A stretch of DNA of 64,000 bases from Bacteroidetes bacterium SW_9_63_38. Lineage in GTDB: Bacteria; Bacteroidota; Rhodothermia; Rhodothermales; Salinibacteraceae. Shown piece after piece: positions 1-8,425 of this stretch; positions within the stretch are counted from its first letter, which is position 1, and each line of letters begins with the position of its first letter. The stretch spans positions 124,001 through 188,000 of the forward strand of contig PXUA01000008.1 in NCBI GenBank assembly GCA_003022435.1, written 5' to 3'. Under the pieces are notes generated by a model. It did not search any database, was not told where the DNA came from, and saw only the letters and a list, made by a program, of their open reading frames with translations. The position numbers and the translations under genes are program-made.

Positions 1-2259
1 GGGATTGTTGCGGTCGCAGTTCTGTCCGCAGCGGTGTACACCTACACGATTCCCGCCACCTACCGGACGTCGAGCCTGTTGCTGGTGGATCGGGAGGGAC
101 AGACCTCGGTGCTCTCGGGGCTGGGGCGGGGGCGCAGGTCGCCGTTCGGGCAGCGGGACCAGACCCTTCAGAACGAACTGCTCATCCTCCGGCAGTCGCG
201 AACCATCGCCCGGCGGGTGGCGAAACGGCTTCAGGACCTGGGCACGCATCCGGAGACGGGAGAGCCGCTTCAGATCTTGCGGGGTCCCGAGGGGAAGCGA
301 CGCTCGACGGCGGAGGTGGCCAATCAGGTCAAGGGGATGATTAGCGCGCAGCCCAGCGGGGAGAAGACCGACGCGCTGTATATCTCGGCGAAGAGCCATC
401 ATCCCTACGAGGTGAGCCTGATCGTCAACCTCTACGCCGAGGAGTATATCCAGCGCACGAAAGAGAAAAGCCGCGAGGACCTGAAGGCGTCCCGTGAGTT
501 TCTGGAGGAGCAGGCCGACACGCTCCGGCAGGAGGTGCAGGCGGCCGAGCAGAAGATTGAGAATTACATGCAGGAGGAAAAGGCAATCTCGCTCGATCAA
601 GAGACTGGGCGGGTCGTACAGCAAATCTCGGAGTTGGAGTCCAAGCGTGCCCGGCTGCGCATCGAGCTCGACATGAAGCAGGCGACCTTGGAGACCCGGA
701 AGGAAGAGCTTCGACAGATTGAGCCGAAGCTGGCCGAGCGGCTGTCGTCGGACCTCGGCGAGAAGCTGTCAACCTTCCAGACTGAGAAGGCCGAGCTGGA
801 GGTCAAGATTGATCGGGTAGAGCGCCGGAATCCGGATCTTGACCCGACGAGTCGGCTGGGGCAGGAGCTTCAACGGATGAAGGCGCGGGCGGCAACGCTG
901 GACCGCAAGACGGACTCGCTGGCGAGCCGGTACGTGCGGGAGTCGCTGTCGGCCGGCGGCGTGGCGGCAGGCGGCGGGGGGGAAGGGGGCGGCAGCGGGG
1001 TGTCGTACGTGGCGCAGCAGCGGCGCGAGATTGCGCAGCAGCGCATCGAGGTCAACGGCCTGAAGGCGCGGATCGCCGCGATTACGAACCGGCTGGCGGA
1101 AACCCGGAAGAAGCTCCAGACGATTCCGCGTCGCTCCATGCAGCTGGCCCAGTTGCAGCGCGAGCGCCGCTCGGCCGAACAGATCTACAGCTTTGTGCAG
1201 GAGAAGCTTCAGGAGGCCCGCCTTTCGGAGCAGTCCGAGATGGGGTACGCAGAGGTCATCCGCCCGGCAGGACGCGGCTACCCGGTCGGGCCCGACACGC
1301 GCAAGAACCTTATGTTGGCCCTCATGTTGGGACTCGTGCTGGGTGGAGGGCTCGTCGTTCTGCGCGAGCAGCTCGATACGCGGGTGTGCCAGCCCGCCGA
1401 TCTTCGTGACCACGGGCATAGCGTGCTGGGCGTGGTGCCGTCGATGACACCGATGATTGAGGAGGAGTTGGACGGGCAGGACACGGTCACCGTCGACGGA
1501 CGGACGCTACAGACCACGCTTGCCATGATTGTGAGCCCGATGTCGGCCGCCGCCGAGGCCTACCGGCGGATTCGCACCAACCTGCAGTTTGCGCGGCCCG
1601 ATGACGAGATGCAGGTGCTCGTCGTAAGTAGTGCCGAAAAGGGCGCCGGTAAGACGACGACGTGTGCCAACCTGGGGCTTGCGCTGGCGAGCGCAGGGGA
1701 GCGTGCCGTCGTCGTTGACGCGGACCTGCGCCGGCCCTGGCTGCACCAGCAGTTTGGTTTGGAGCGCGAGCCGGGACTCTCGTCGGCGCTCTACAGTGAG
1801 GTTCCTGCGCTGGAGGCCTTCGAGACGGGAATCGATAATCTGTCGATCATTCCGGCAGGGACGGAGGTTCCGAATCCGGCCGAGACGCTGGGGTCGGGAC
1901 GTATGAAGAAGCTCATCGAGACGCTTGACGAGCAATTCGACTACGTGCTGGTCGATACACCACCGGCGCTCCTCTTCAGCGACATGCTGGGGTTGGCGCC
2001 GCACTGCGACGGCTCGATCCTCGTGGCCCGGGCGGGCGAGACCGACGGGCACGCCTTCGATCACACAGTGGATCGGCTGCACGACGTGGACGCCGACCTC
2101 CTCGGCTGTGTGCTCAACGAGTTCGACGCCGACTCCATTCTCTACAGCGACGGCTCCAACTACGGCTACGGCTACGCCTACCGGCAGCTGCAGGACTACT
2201 ACGAGGGGGAGGAGGTGAGGGTCGCGTCCCGGTCGGGATGGGCGTCCTGGTGGCGATGA
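1..2259 (+). CDS. Wzc-type polysaccharide tyrosine autokinase (5' truncated by window edge)
   Basis: The frame is already open at base 1, so the N-terminal leader and most of the first membrane helix lie upstream. Of the 752 visible residues, the first ~430 form a Wzz-like periplasmic domain with a heptad-rich coiled coil (about 155-310) and a Gly-rich stretch (about 318-335). A second membrane helix follows (about 436-455), then a cytoplasmic BY-kinase: Walker A GAGKTTT (Lys near 551), Walker A' VVVDADLRRP, Walker B YVLVDTPP, and a Tyr-rich tail (YGYGYAY and QDYY) of the kind that is autophosphorylated. In this family, tail phosphorylation cycles control oligomerisation, chain length and export through an outer-membrane OPX protein. 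It is followed by a NusG-like gene, a usual capsule-locus start. A second, complete paralogue lies at 48707-51136 on the other strand. Confidence 0.93.
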   Translation, partial: GIVAVAVLSAAVYTYTIPATYRTSSLLLVDREGQTSVLSGLGRGRRSPFGQRDQTLQNELLILRQSRTIARRVAKRLQDLGTHPETGEPLQILRGPEGKRRSTAEVANQVKGMISAQPSGEKTDALYISAKSHHPYEVSLIVNLYAEEYIQRTKEKSREDLKASREFLEEQADTLRQEVQAAEQKIENYMQEEKAISLDQETGRVVQQISELESKRARLRIELDMKQATLETRKEELRQIEPKLAERLSSDLGEKLSTFQTEKAELEVKIDRVERRNPDLDPTSRLGQELQRMKARAATLDRKTDSLASRYVRESLSAGGVAAGGGGEGGGSGVSYVAQQRREIAQQRIEVNGLKARIAAITNRLAETRKKLQTIPRRSMQLAQLQRERRSAEQIYSFVQEKLQEARLSEQSEMGYAEVIRPAGRGYPVGPDTRKNLMLALMLGLVLGGGLVVLREQLDTRVCQPADLRDHGHSVLGVVPSMTPMIEEELDGQDTVTVDGRTLQTTLAMIVSPMSAAAEAYRRIRTNLQFARPDDEMQVLVVSSAEKGAGKTTTCANLGLALASAGERAVVVDADLRRPWLHQQFGLEREPGLSSALYSEVPALEAFETGIDNLSIIPAGTEVPNPAETLGSGRMKKLIETLDEQFDYVLVDTPPALLFSDMLGLAPHCDGSILVARAGETDGHAFDHTVDRLHDVDADLLGCVLNEFDADSILYSDGSNYGYGYAYRQLQDYYEGEEVRVASRSGWASWWR

Positions 2260-2486
2260 GCGGCGGTGGGGACGGGTAGAGGGCGAATACGGGATCGAAA
2301 AGGGAGGCATTTCATTTGGGAACCGATACAGTCCTGATTTTTCCGCATGATGGGACTGACGTGGCGGAGCTGTATCTTCGCACGACGGCAGTCTGGGGCC
2401 GAGTAACACGAGGTTATACTTCACGTGCGGACGACGGACCGCGGTACCGGTGGGCAATATCTTCCAGAGGGCGCGTTCAAAATACA

Positions 2487-2760
2487 ATGGCGTACAAGTT
2501 TGAACAACTGGAGGCCTGGCAGCGGCAGGGTGATTGTATGTTGCGGGGCGTTTGAGGAGGCAGGCCAGATCCATGACAGTGCCAATCGGCGTCCGAAGCA
2601 TGAACACGATAACGTAGCGGACCGGATGACCCGAGCGGGGCATCGCATCGCCCTGCACATTGCAGCCCAAGGCTACTTCTTCGCTGGCCATCTGGGAGAG
2701 TCTCGCTCAGGGTGCATCCCAAGGCTACTGCAGTGTCAACACTCATTCCGTACCCTCGAA
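2487..2760 (+). pseudogene. decayed four-helix-bundle (23S rRNA IVP-like) gene
   Basis: A start at 2487 gives MAYKFEQLEAWQRQGD, the typical opening of the small four-helix-bundle family related to 23S intervening-sequence proteins, but this frame stops at 2555. Switching frame, 2560-2690 reads RPKHEHDNVADRMTRAGHRIALHIA, matching the family's middle segment (usual form LPKHE-NLADQMRRAA-SIALNIAEG). A faint match to the last helices (HLG-RS-CQH) continues to about 2760. At least one frameshift separates the halves, so the gene is dead. The rest of 2260-3065 shows only a 14-bp tandem repeat and a small hairpin (arms ACGTTGG/CCAACGT at 2886-2908). Confidence 0.7.
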
Positions 2761-2800
2761 GTCTTCAGTTCCGCTTCACAGCAGTGCCCGTTTTTAGGCG

Positions 2801-2828
2801 ACGTATTGCGTGATGCGTATTGCGTGAT
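2801..2828. repeat. 14-bp tandem duplication
   Basis: Two adjacent copies differing only at the first base (ACGTATTGCGTGAT then GCGTATTGCGTGAT), just downstream of the decayed four-helix-bundle gene. Probably a replication-slippage product; no function is evident. Confidence 0.8.
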
Positions 2829-3065
2829 CACGCGCGCAGTCCTTGTTCGGGCAGGAAGCTTCACGATGACGGTTGACGCCATACTACGTTGGAGCACGAT
2901 ACCAACGTGTAGGATCCTCCCGTCGAGCATGATGACGGAGTTCTGTTTTCGCCTTCATCTTCTGACGCTGCGACACGGTATCCGCCGTCTGCGGTCGGCC
3001 GGCGGCCGATATCATTCCCGTTTCCCCCCTACGGTCCTCCCCGAATAAACCGCTGCCTTCGATAG

Positions 3066-3686
3066 ATGAGCGATGCCCAAACCCGTCGAGTCTGGCGGGT
3101 CTTTTACACGCGGGCCCGGGCCGAGAAGACGTGCGAGGAGCGCCTGCGGGACCGTCGGATCGACGTGCTCGTGCCGAAGAAGCGGGAGACGCGGCAGTGG
3201 TCGGATCGCACAAAGGAGGTCGAGGAACCCCTTTTCCGCAACTACCTGTTTGCGCGGGTTGACGAAAAAGACCGCCTGCGCACGCTTAAGACCAACGGCA
3301 TCGTGCGCTGCGTGCATTTCCACGGGGAGCCGGCACGGCTGCGCCCGGAGACGGTCAAGCAGCTGAAAAAGACGCAGACAGCCCCGGACCGGCTGTCGGT
3401 CGTCGATTTGCGCCGTGAGCCCGGCAATCTAGATTGCCGGCGAGGACGTGGTCCTGGGCCGCGGCCCCAGGTGGGCGAGACAGTGACGATTACGGACGGC
3501 CCCGACAGCCTGCGCGGCCTCACCGGCGAGGTGCGGGAGCACCGGGGACAGACGGCCGTGCTGGTGCGGGTCGAGGCGATCCGGCAGGCCGTGAAGGTGG
3601 AGGTGTCGGGAGACTGGGTGAAAGCGGCGGACGACCGACCGCCGACCGCCGTCGGCCGCCAGTATGAAAATCAGGGCGTCAGTTAG
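3066..3686 (+). CDS. NusG-like (UpxY/RfaH family) transcription antiterminator
   Basis: 206 residues. The N-terminal NGN domain (about 8-110) has WRVFYTRARAEKTCEERL, then PLFRNYLFARV and GIVRCVHFHG, the pattern of capsule-locus NusG paralogues. A C-terminal KOW-like segment (about 138-185) reads VGETVTITDGP...GLTGEV...VLVRVEAIRQAVKVEV. Specialised NusG factors of this kind ride RNA polymerase through long polysaccharide operons, and its place just before the operon fits. Oddity: the interdomain linker (residues ~119-138) contains a 20-bp perfect DNA palindrome and reads as basic Arg/Gly/Pro sequence unlike the rest; see findings. Start ATG 3066 follows an 800-bp non-coding stretch, so the operon promoter is probably close upstream. 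Confidence 0.88.
   Translation: MSDAQTRRVWRVFYTRARAEKTCEERLRDRRIDVLVPKKRETRQWSDRTKEVEEPLFRNYLFARVDEKDRLRTLKTNGIVRCVHFHGEPARLRPETVKQLKKTQTAPDRLSVVDLRREPGNLDCRRGRGPGPRPQVGETVTITDGPDSLRGLTGEVREHRGQTAVLVRVEAIRQAVKVEVSGDWVKAADDRPPTAVGRQYENQGVS
3421..3440. repeat. 20-bp perfect palindrome inside the nusG-like gene
   Basis: The 20 bases are self-complementary; core arms GGCAATC/GATTGCC around a TA centre. The same arms around a CA centre occur in the intergenic repeat at 39051-39066, so this looks like a copy of a dispersed palindromic repeat that landed in coding DNA. Confidence 0.85.
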
Positions 3687-3719
3687 GAACAGCACTCGAC
3701 GCGAACCGCGGCTCCAACC

Positions 3720-4835
3720 GTGCGCATCCTCGCCCTCCATACGGATAGTTTCGGCGGGTATGGCGGGATCGCCGCGGCGAACCGGCATCTCCTGCGGGCC
3801 GTCTGCGCGATGGATGTGGTGGAGGAAGTCGTGGCGCTGCCCCGCCTTCAGGCCGAATCGGTCAGCAGTGCCCTGCCAAGTGGCCTGACGTTTCGGGCCG
3901 ACGCTGCTGAAGGAAAGGGCACATACCTGATGACCCTGTTGCGACACCTGGCAACGGGCCGTGCGTTCGACCTCGTCTGGTGTGGGCACCTTCACCTTGT
4001 GCCATTGGCCGTGATGGCCAAACGGCTAACCGGCGCGCCGGTGCTTCTGCACGTGCATGGTATTGAGGCGTGGAAGCCAACCGGGCGCTGGCTTACGGAT
4101 CGACTCGTCGCGCGGGTCGACGCCGTCGCCAGCGTGAGCGACACGACGAAGGAGCGGCTGGTTGAGTGGGGTGGGCTCGAGCCTGACCGCGTCACGGTGG
4201 TGCCCAATACGATCGACTTCGACGGCCTTACGCCGGGTCCCAAACCGCCATCTCTGCTGAACCGATACGACCTTCACGACCACCACGTGCTCATGACCCT
4301 GGGGCGCCTAGTCGGGAAGCAACGACGGAAGGGATTCGACCGCGTGTTGGAGGCATTGCCCGACGTGGTTGCCGAGCGGCCCAACGTGGCGTACCTGATC
4401 GTTGGGAAGGGCCCGGACCGCCCGCGGCTCGAAACGAAGGCGGAACGGCTCGACGTGCGCGACCGCGTCACGTTCACCGGGTACGTGCCTGACGACGAAA
4501 AAGCCGATCACTTTCGACTCGCGGATCGATTCGTGATGCCGAGTGAAGGCGAAGGGTTCGGCCTCGTGCTTCTGGAGGCGCTGGCCTGCGGGACGCCCGT
4601 CATTGCCAGCACACGCGACGGCGGAAAGGAGGCCGTAGCGGACGGAGAGTTTGGAACGCTTGTTGATCCCGCAGATCCCGACGAACTGATCGACGCGATT
4701 TTGGCGGAGCCAGTGCCCCCCAATCCCACGGCGGTCCGGGATCGGTTTGGATCCTCGGCGTATCGGGAACGGGTTGAGCAACTGATTCACGACGTCACTG
4801 CGGACCACGGACGGCAGTTGGCGGTTGGGGATTGA
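3720..4835 (+). CDS. GT4-family glycosyltransferase
   Basis: 371 residues with GTG start (GTG CGC ATC). The N-terminal half begins MRILALHTDSFGGYGGIAAANRHLL, with the Gly-rich loop typical of GT4 acceptor domains. The C-terminal donor domain has GRLVGKQRRKGFDRVLEAL and the EX7E signature in EGEGFGLVLLEALACGTPVIAS (about 276-300). It transfers a sugar from a nucleotide donor to the growing lipid-linked oligosaccharide at the inner face of the membrane. It overlaps a possible early TTG start of the next gene, but the better ABC exporter start is 112 bp further on. The sugar is not predictable. Confidence 0.88.
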   Translation: MRILALHTDSFGGYGGIAAANRHLLRAVCAMDVVEEVVALPRLQAESVSSALPSGLTFRADAAEGKGTYLMTLLRHLATGRAFDLVWCGHLHLVPLAVMAKRLTGAPVLLHVHGIEAWKPTGRWLTDRLVARVDAVASVSDTTKERLVEWGGLEPDRVTVVPNTIDFDGLTPGPKPPSLLNRYDLHDHHVLMTLGRLVGKQRRKGFDRVLEALPDVVAERPNVAYLIVGKGPDRPRLETKAERLDVRDRVTFTGYVPDDEKADHFRLADRFVMPSEGEGFGLVLLEALACGTPVIASTRDGGKEAVADGEFGTLVDPADPDELIDAILAEPVPPNPTAVRDRFGSSAYRERVEQLIHDVTADHGRQLAVGD

Positions 4836-4947
4836 GTTCGTATCATCGAAGATCCTCAAGCATACCAATGAATCCCAACTCACTGGTCTTGGGGAGTCAT
4901 TTAGGCATGCGGCATCTCTCACGGATTACGTTCCACGCCTCACGCAC

Positions 4948-6750
4948 ATGAGCACCTTTGGCGACCTCCTAAAATACCTTAAAATCTACCGCCGCTACCT
5001 CGGCCGGCGCATGTACTTGATCTTTGCCCTGTCGATCGGAACGGCGGCGGCCTCTGCGTTCGGCATCACGCTCCTGCTCCCATTGCTAAAAGCCTCACAG
5101 GTTGGGAGCGGATCCCCCGAGGACATGGGCACCGCCGAACAGTACCTCTACGACCTGCTGGCCTGGATGGGCATCGCCGATTCCATGGTGGGCATTCTGG
5201 CCTTTATTGCAATTGTCTTTGTCAGCAAAGGACTACTTCAGTTCGCCAAAGGGGGATACTCAGGGTATCTGCAGGCACAACTGCTCCGCGAACTGAAGAT
5301 CCAGTTGTTCGATGCCTACAGCGGGATGGATTATCGCTATTACATCCGGCAGAATGCAGGGCATTTTATCAACGTCATCAATCAGCAGGTCAATCGGTTC
5401 TTTTCATCGTTCTCGAGCTTCATCGGGTTCTTTACCCAGGTTATTACGACGACTGCCTATTTTGCGACTGCGTTCGCGATTACGTGGAAGTTTGCGAGTA
5501 TGGCCCTCGCCGTCGGGGCGGTGTTGCTCTTCCTCTTCAAGTATCTGAATGCGTACGTGCGGCGCCTCTCCCGACGCCGCTCGGAGGAGATGAGCCACCT
5601 CAATAAGTTTCTGGTGCAGTCGCTCCAGTCGTTCAAGTACATTACATCGACCAATCAGACGGCCCATCTGCGAAGTGGGGTTGTCGATAGCGTCAAGCGG
5701 CTGACGAGCTACATCTTTCGGCAACGGGCGGCGGGAGCCTTTACAAAATCCCTCAAGGAGCCAGCATCCGTGCTTCTTATTGTGGGGCTCATTGCACTCC
5801 AGGTGGCTGTCTTCAACGACCCGGTGGCGCCGATTTTCGTGGCGCTGCTGCTATTTCATCGGGGCATGCAGGCAGTGATTTCGATCCAGGGGGGATGGCA
5901 GAGCACCATGAACAAAATCGGCTCCGTCGAGATGGTGGATGGAGAGATGGAGACGGTCCTCGACCACCAAGAGAACCGGCAGGGACGGGCGCTCGGACCT
6001 CTATCGGAGGGAATGGAGTTTGACGGGGTGTACTTTGCCTATAACGAGGAAGACGGAAATGTCCTGCACGACGTAAACATCACAGTTCCGGCGACCGCGA
6101 CCGTGGCGCTCGTGGGGGAGTCCGGGGCCGGAAAGTCGACCCTGGTGGACATGATGTCCTTGTTACTGTCGCCGCGCCGGGGCGAAATTCGAATCGATGG
6201 CGTGCCGCACAACGACGTGGACCTCGCCTCTTGGCGAGACCAGATTGGATACGTGTCGCAGGAAACGGTCGTGTTCGACGACACGGTGGCCAACAACATC
6301 AGCCTCTGGCGGGGCGACATAGAAGACGACCCGGCGCTACGAGAGCGTGCGATCCGCGCCGCCGAGCGGGCACACGCCGACCACTTCATCCGCGGCCTGC
6401 CGAACGGATATCAAACCGTGGTGGGTGACCGCGGCGTGCGCCTATCCGGGGGACAGCGCCAGCGCCTCTTCGTGGCACGGGAGCTTTTCAAAGAGCCCAA
6501 TTTGCTGCTGCTGGACGAGGCGACGAGCGACCTCGACACCGCCTCCGAGCAGCATATTCAGGATAGCATAGACGCCTTAAAGGGGGAGACCACGGTTGTA
6601 ATTATCGCGCACCGACTCTCGACAGTGAAGAACGCCGACCGGGTATACGTGCTCGACGAGGGACGAGTGATCGAGTCCGGTTCCTATGAAGAGCTTCGGA
6701 TGCGCGAAAACGGGGAATTTCGAGAGATGGTGGACATGCAAAGCCTATAA
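4948..6750 (+). CDS. ABC exporter (MsbA/PglK-like, fused TM and ATPase domains)
   Basis: 600 residues from ATG 4948 (STFGDLLKYLKIYRRYLG). An in-frame TTG at 4825 would add 41 residues that overlap the previous gene and look unrelated to the family. About six membrane helices (residues ~25-310) precede a nucleotide-binding domain with Walker A GESGAGKST (~390), signature LSGGQRQR, Walker B LLLLDEATSDLD and switch His in IIAHRLST. The family exports lipids or lipid-linked oligosaccharides; PglK flips lipid-linked heptasaccharide in N-glycosylation loci. No Wzx flippase was seen in the window, so this is the best candidate for moving the repeat unit across the membrane (inference). Confidence 0.9.
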   Translation: MSTFGDLLKYLKIYRRYLGRRMYLIFALSIGTAAASAFGITLLLPLLKASQVGSGSPEDMGTAEQYLYDLLAWMGIADSMVGILAFIAIVFVSKGLLQFAKGGYSGYLQAQLLRELKIQLFDAYSGMDYRYYIRQNAGHFINVINQQVNRFFSSFSSFIGFFTQVITTTAYFATAFAITWKFASMALAVGAVLLFLFKYLNAYVRRLSRRRSEEMSHLNKFLVQSLQSFKYITSTNQTAHLRSGVVDSVKRLTSYIFRQRAAGAFTKSLKEPASVLLIVGLIALQVAVFNDPVAPIFVALLLFHRGMQAVISIQGGWQSTMNKIGSVEMVDGEMETVLDHQENRQGRALGPLSEGMEFDGVYFAYNEEDGNVLHDVNITVPATATVALVGESGAGKSTLVDMMSLLLSPRRGEIRIDGVPHNDVDLASWRDQIGYVSQETVVFDDTVANNISLWRGDIEDDPALRERAIRAAERAHADHFIRGLPNGYQTVVGDRGVRLSGGQRQRLFVARELFKEPNLLLLDEATSDLDTASEQHIQDSIDALKGETTVVIIAHRLSTVKNADRVYVLDEGRVIESGSYEELRMRENGEFREMVDMQSL

Positions 6751-6798
6751 GGAGATAAAAAATCTTAAGGTATAATAGTCCCTATAAACAAGTATTAG

Positions 6799-7509
6799 AT
6801 GAAAGACACATTCCTCGGGGCTGTAGCTGATGTTCTCCGTCAACTTCCCGATCCCTTTTGCCGGCTTCCCGATGAGTGGAGACAGGCTCGCCTACGCCAC
6901 GAAATTGAACAGCGTATCAGTGGTGCCGACTCCGGCTGGAAGCCCCAAACGAAAGTGTTCGGGATCGGCCTGAGTAAAACCGGTACGACGTCCCTGGCTC
7001 ATGCCCTCGATCATCTGGGCTATAATGCTCTGCATTGGAGAAGAGAGGGAAAGACCCTTGGATGGCCCGAATTCCTTTATGCTGATGCAGCGACGGATGC
7101 TCCGTGCTCCTCACAATTCGAGGCTCTGTACCACACGTTTGAGAAGTCGAAGTTTATCTACACGGTACGAGACATCGACGGCTGGGTGCAGTCTATTCGA
7201 AGGCATTATGGAGGGATGGAAAAGCCAGTTGAATTGCGGCGTCGAGCGAAACGGAAGGAATACGACGATCAATGGGAAATGTACAATCGCATCCGCAAGG
7301 TGCAGATCCGTGAATGCCTTTATGCCCAGCATGAGACCTGGGCAGCGGCCTACCGCGCGTTCGACAGTCGGGTTCGGTCGTTTTTCGAGGACAAGCCTGA
7401 AGAACGGTTTCTGGAGATGAACATCATAGATGGAGACAGGTGGGACACATTGTGTTCTTTTCTCGGACACGAGGTTCCCAGCCGGCCGTTTCCGCATCGC
7501 AACCGCTGA
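6799..7509 (+). CDS. sulfotransferase (Sulfotransfer_4-like)
   Basis: 236 residues. The PAPS 5'-phosphosulfate loop is KVFGIGLSKTGTTSL (residues 52-66), followed by AHALDHLGY. The 3'-phosphate-binding region is KFIYTVRDIDGWVQSIRRHY (about 115-135). These two motifs and the size fit the cytoplasmic sulfotransferase subfamily with a KTGTTS loop. It presumably moves sulfate from PAPS to a sugar hydroxyl of the polysaccharide. First of seven sulfotransferases here; the closest relative in the window is 27671-28279. Confidence 0.87.
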   Translation: MKDTFLGAVADVLRQLPDPFCRLPDEWRQARLRHEIEQRISGADSGWKPQTKVFGIGLSKTGTTSLAHALDHLGYNALHWRREGKTLGWPEFLYADAATDAPCSSQFEALYHTFEKSKFIYTVRDIDGWVQSIRRHYGGMEKPVELRRRAKRKEYDDQWEMYNRIRKVQIRECLYAQHETWAAAYRAFDSRVRSFFEDKPEERFLEMNIIDGDRWDTLCSFLGHEVPSRPFPHRNR

Positions 7510-8089
7510 AACAAAAAACCAGGAGAGGTAGAGGCGCACCGGGAATGAACCAAAATCTACGAGAAACAGATTTGACTGTGGCTCAGCGGTATGATGGCCT
7601 GTCGTTTCCCTGACGCGCATGGAGCCGTTTTTCTTTACCACGGAATCGGATGATGTGGCTGAAGCTGTCGCCCCATTTGAGACGGGTCTGAGACGGATCT
7701 CGGGATGGACATTCCATTTGGAACGGTCGAAGTACGAATTGACAACTCGATTGGAGCCAACTCGTCGGTTTCGTCCCATTTGCCACAGGGGCTAGGACGG
7801 TGTTCAAAAAGTGTTATTTGCGCCCGGAAATAGGAACCGAAATCGTCGTTTGTAGCGGCTCAAGCAGGGGTTAATAACAGCATACCCCCAAAATCACCCC
7901 CTTCTTGACCAGCCTCCTAGGGTCGTTTAAAGAAATCGCCTCGCCGGTGGCTTCTTTGAAGAGGAAGGATGGCGAGTCCGGTACTACGAGGAACTCGGAG
8001 TGGCGAAATGCAGGACTTATATCTCGGCAGACGATCAACAGCGGACTTTGCGTATAATTTGGATTTCTTTTCTTTAAAGCACGTAGCAC
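7510..8089. other. 580-bp stretch without a recognisable gene
   Basis: No reading frame with family resemblance on either strand. Composition is lower in GC than the flanks. It lies just before the truncated legB-like fragment and probably holds the promoter and debris of an older rearrangement. Confidence 0.5.
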
Positions 8090-8377
8090 ATGCCCAACGT
8101 CCTCGTCACCGGTGCCGGGGGATTTATCGGATCGCACCTCGCGGAAGCCCTCGTCGAGCGGGGGAACGACGTGCGGGCGTTTGTCCGCTACAACGCCTTC
8201 AACCGGTGGGGTTGGCTCGACACGATTGAGGATGACGTGCTAAACGAAATCGATACCTTTTCCGGGGACGTGCGGGACCCGAACGGTGTGCGGGAGGCGA
8301 TGCGGGGGGGCGACGTGGTGTATCACCTCGCGGCGCTGATCCCGATTCCGTACTCACTTCCACGGGCCTCGTGGTAG
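8090..8377 (+). pseudogene. 5' fragment of a LegB-like NAD-dependent sugar 4,6-dehydratase gene
   Basis: 95 residues. Starts MPNVLVTGAGGFIGSHLAEAL (Rossmann GxxGxxG) and continues with RYNAFNRWGWLDTI and GDVRDPNGVREAMRGGDVVYHLAALIPIPYS, closely following the N-terminal third of LegB-type SDR dehydratases, which are normally ~330 residues. The match ends at IPYS, just before the conserved loop preceding the catalytic YxxxK, and a stop follows at 8375. The catalytic core is missing, so it cannot be active. It forms the left scar of the nonulosonate module; the right scar is at 15187-15684. Confidence 0.82.
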
Positions 8378-8425
8378 GGTCAGAGAGGAAACCGTAGTAA
8401 TCCAACTCAACCATCTGTCTTTCTA

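Noticed and set aside
2425-3048. A 207-residue open frame between the autokinase and the nusG-like gene
   Set aside because: Only a short part resembles a protein family (the four-helix bundle), and its N-terminus lies in another frame. The rest is low-quality sequence, so it is treated as a pseudogene remnant.
7111-7779. A 222-residue - strand frame
   Set aside because: Largely antisense to the sulfotransferase at 6799-7509; no recognisable motif.
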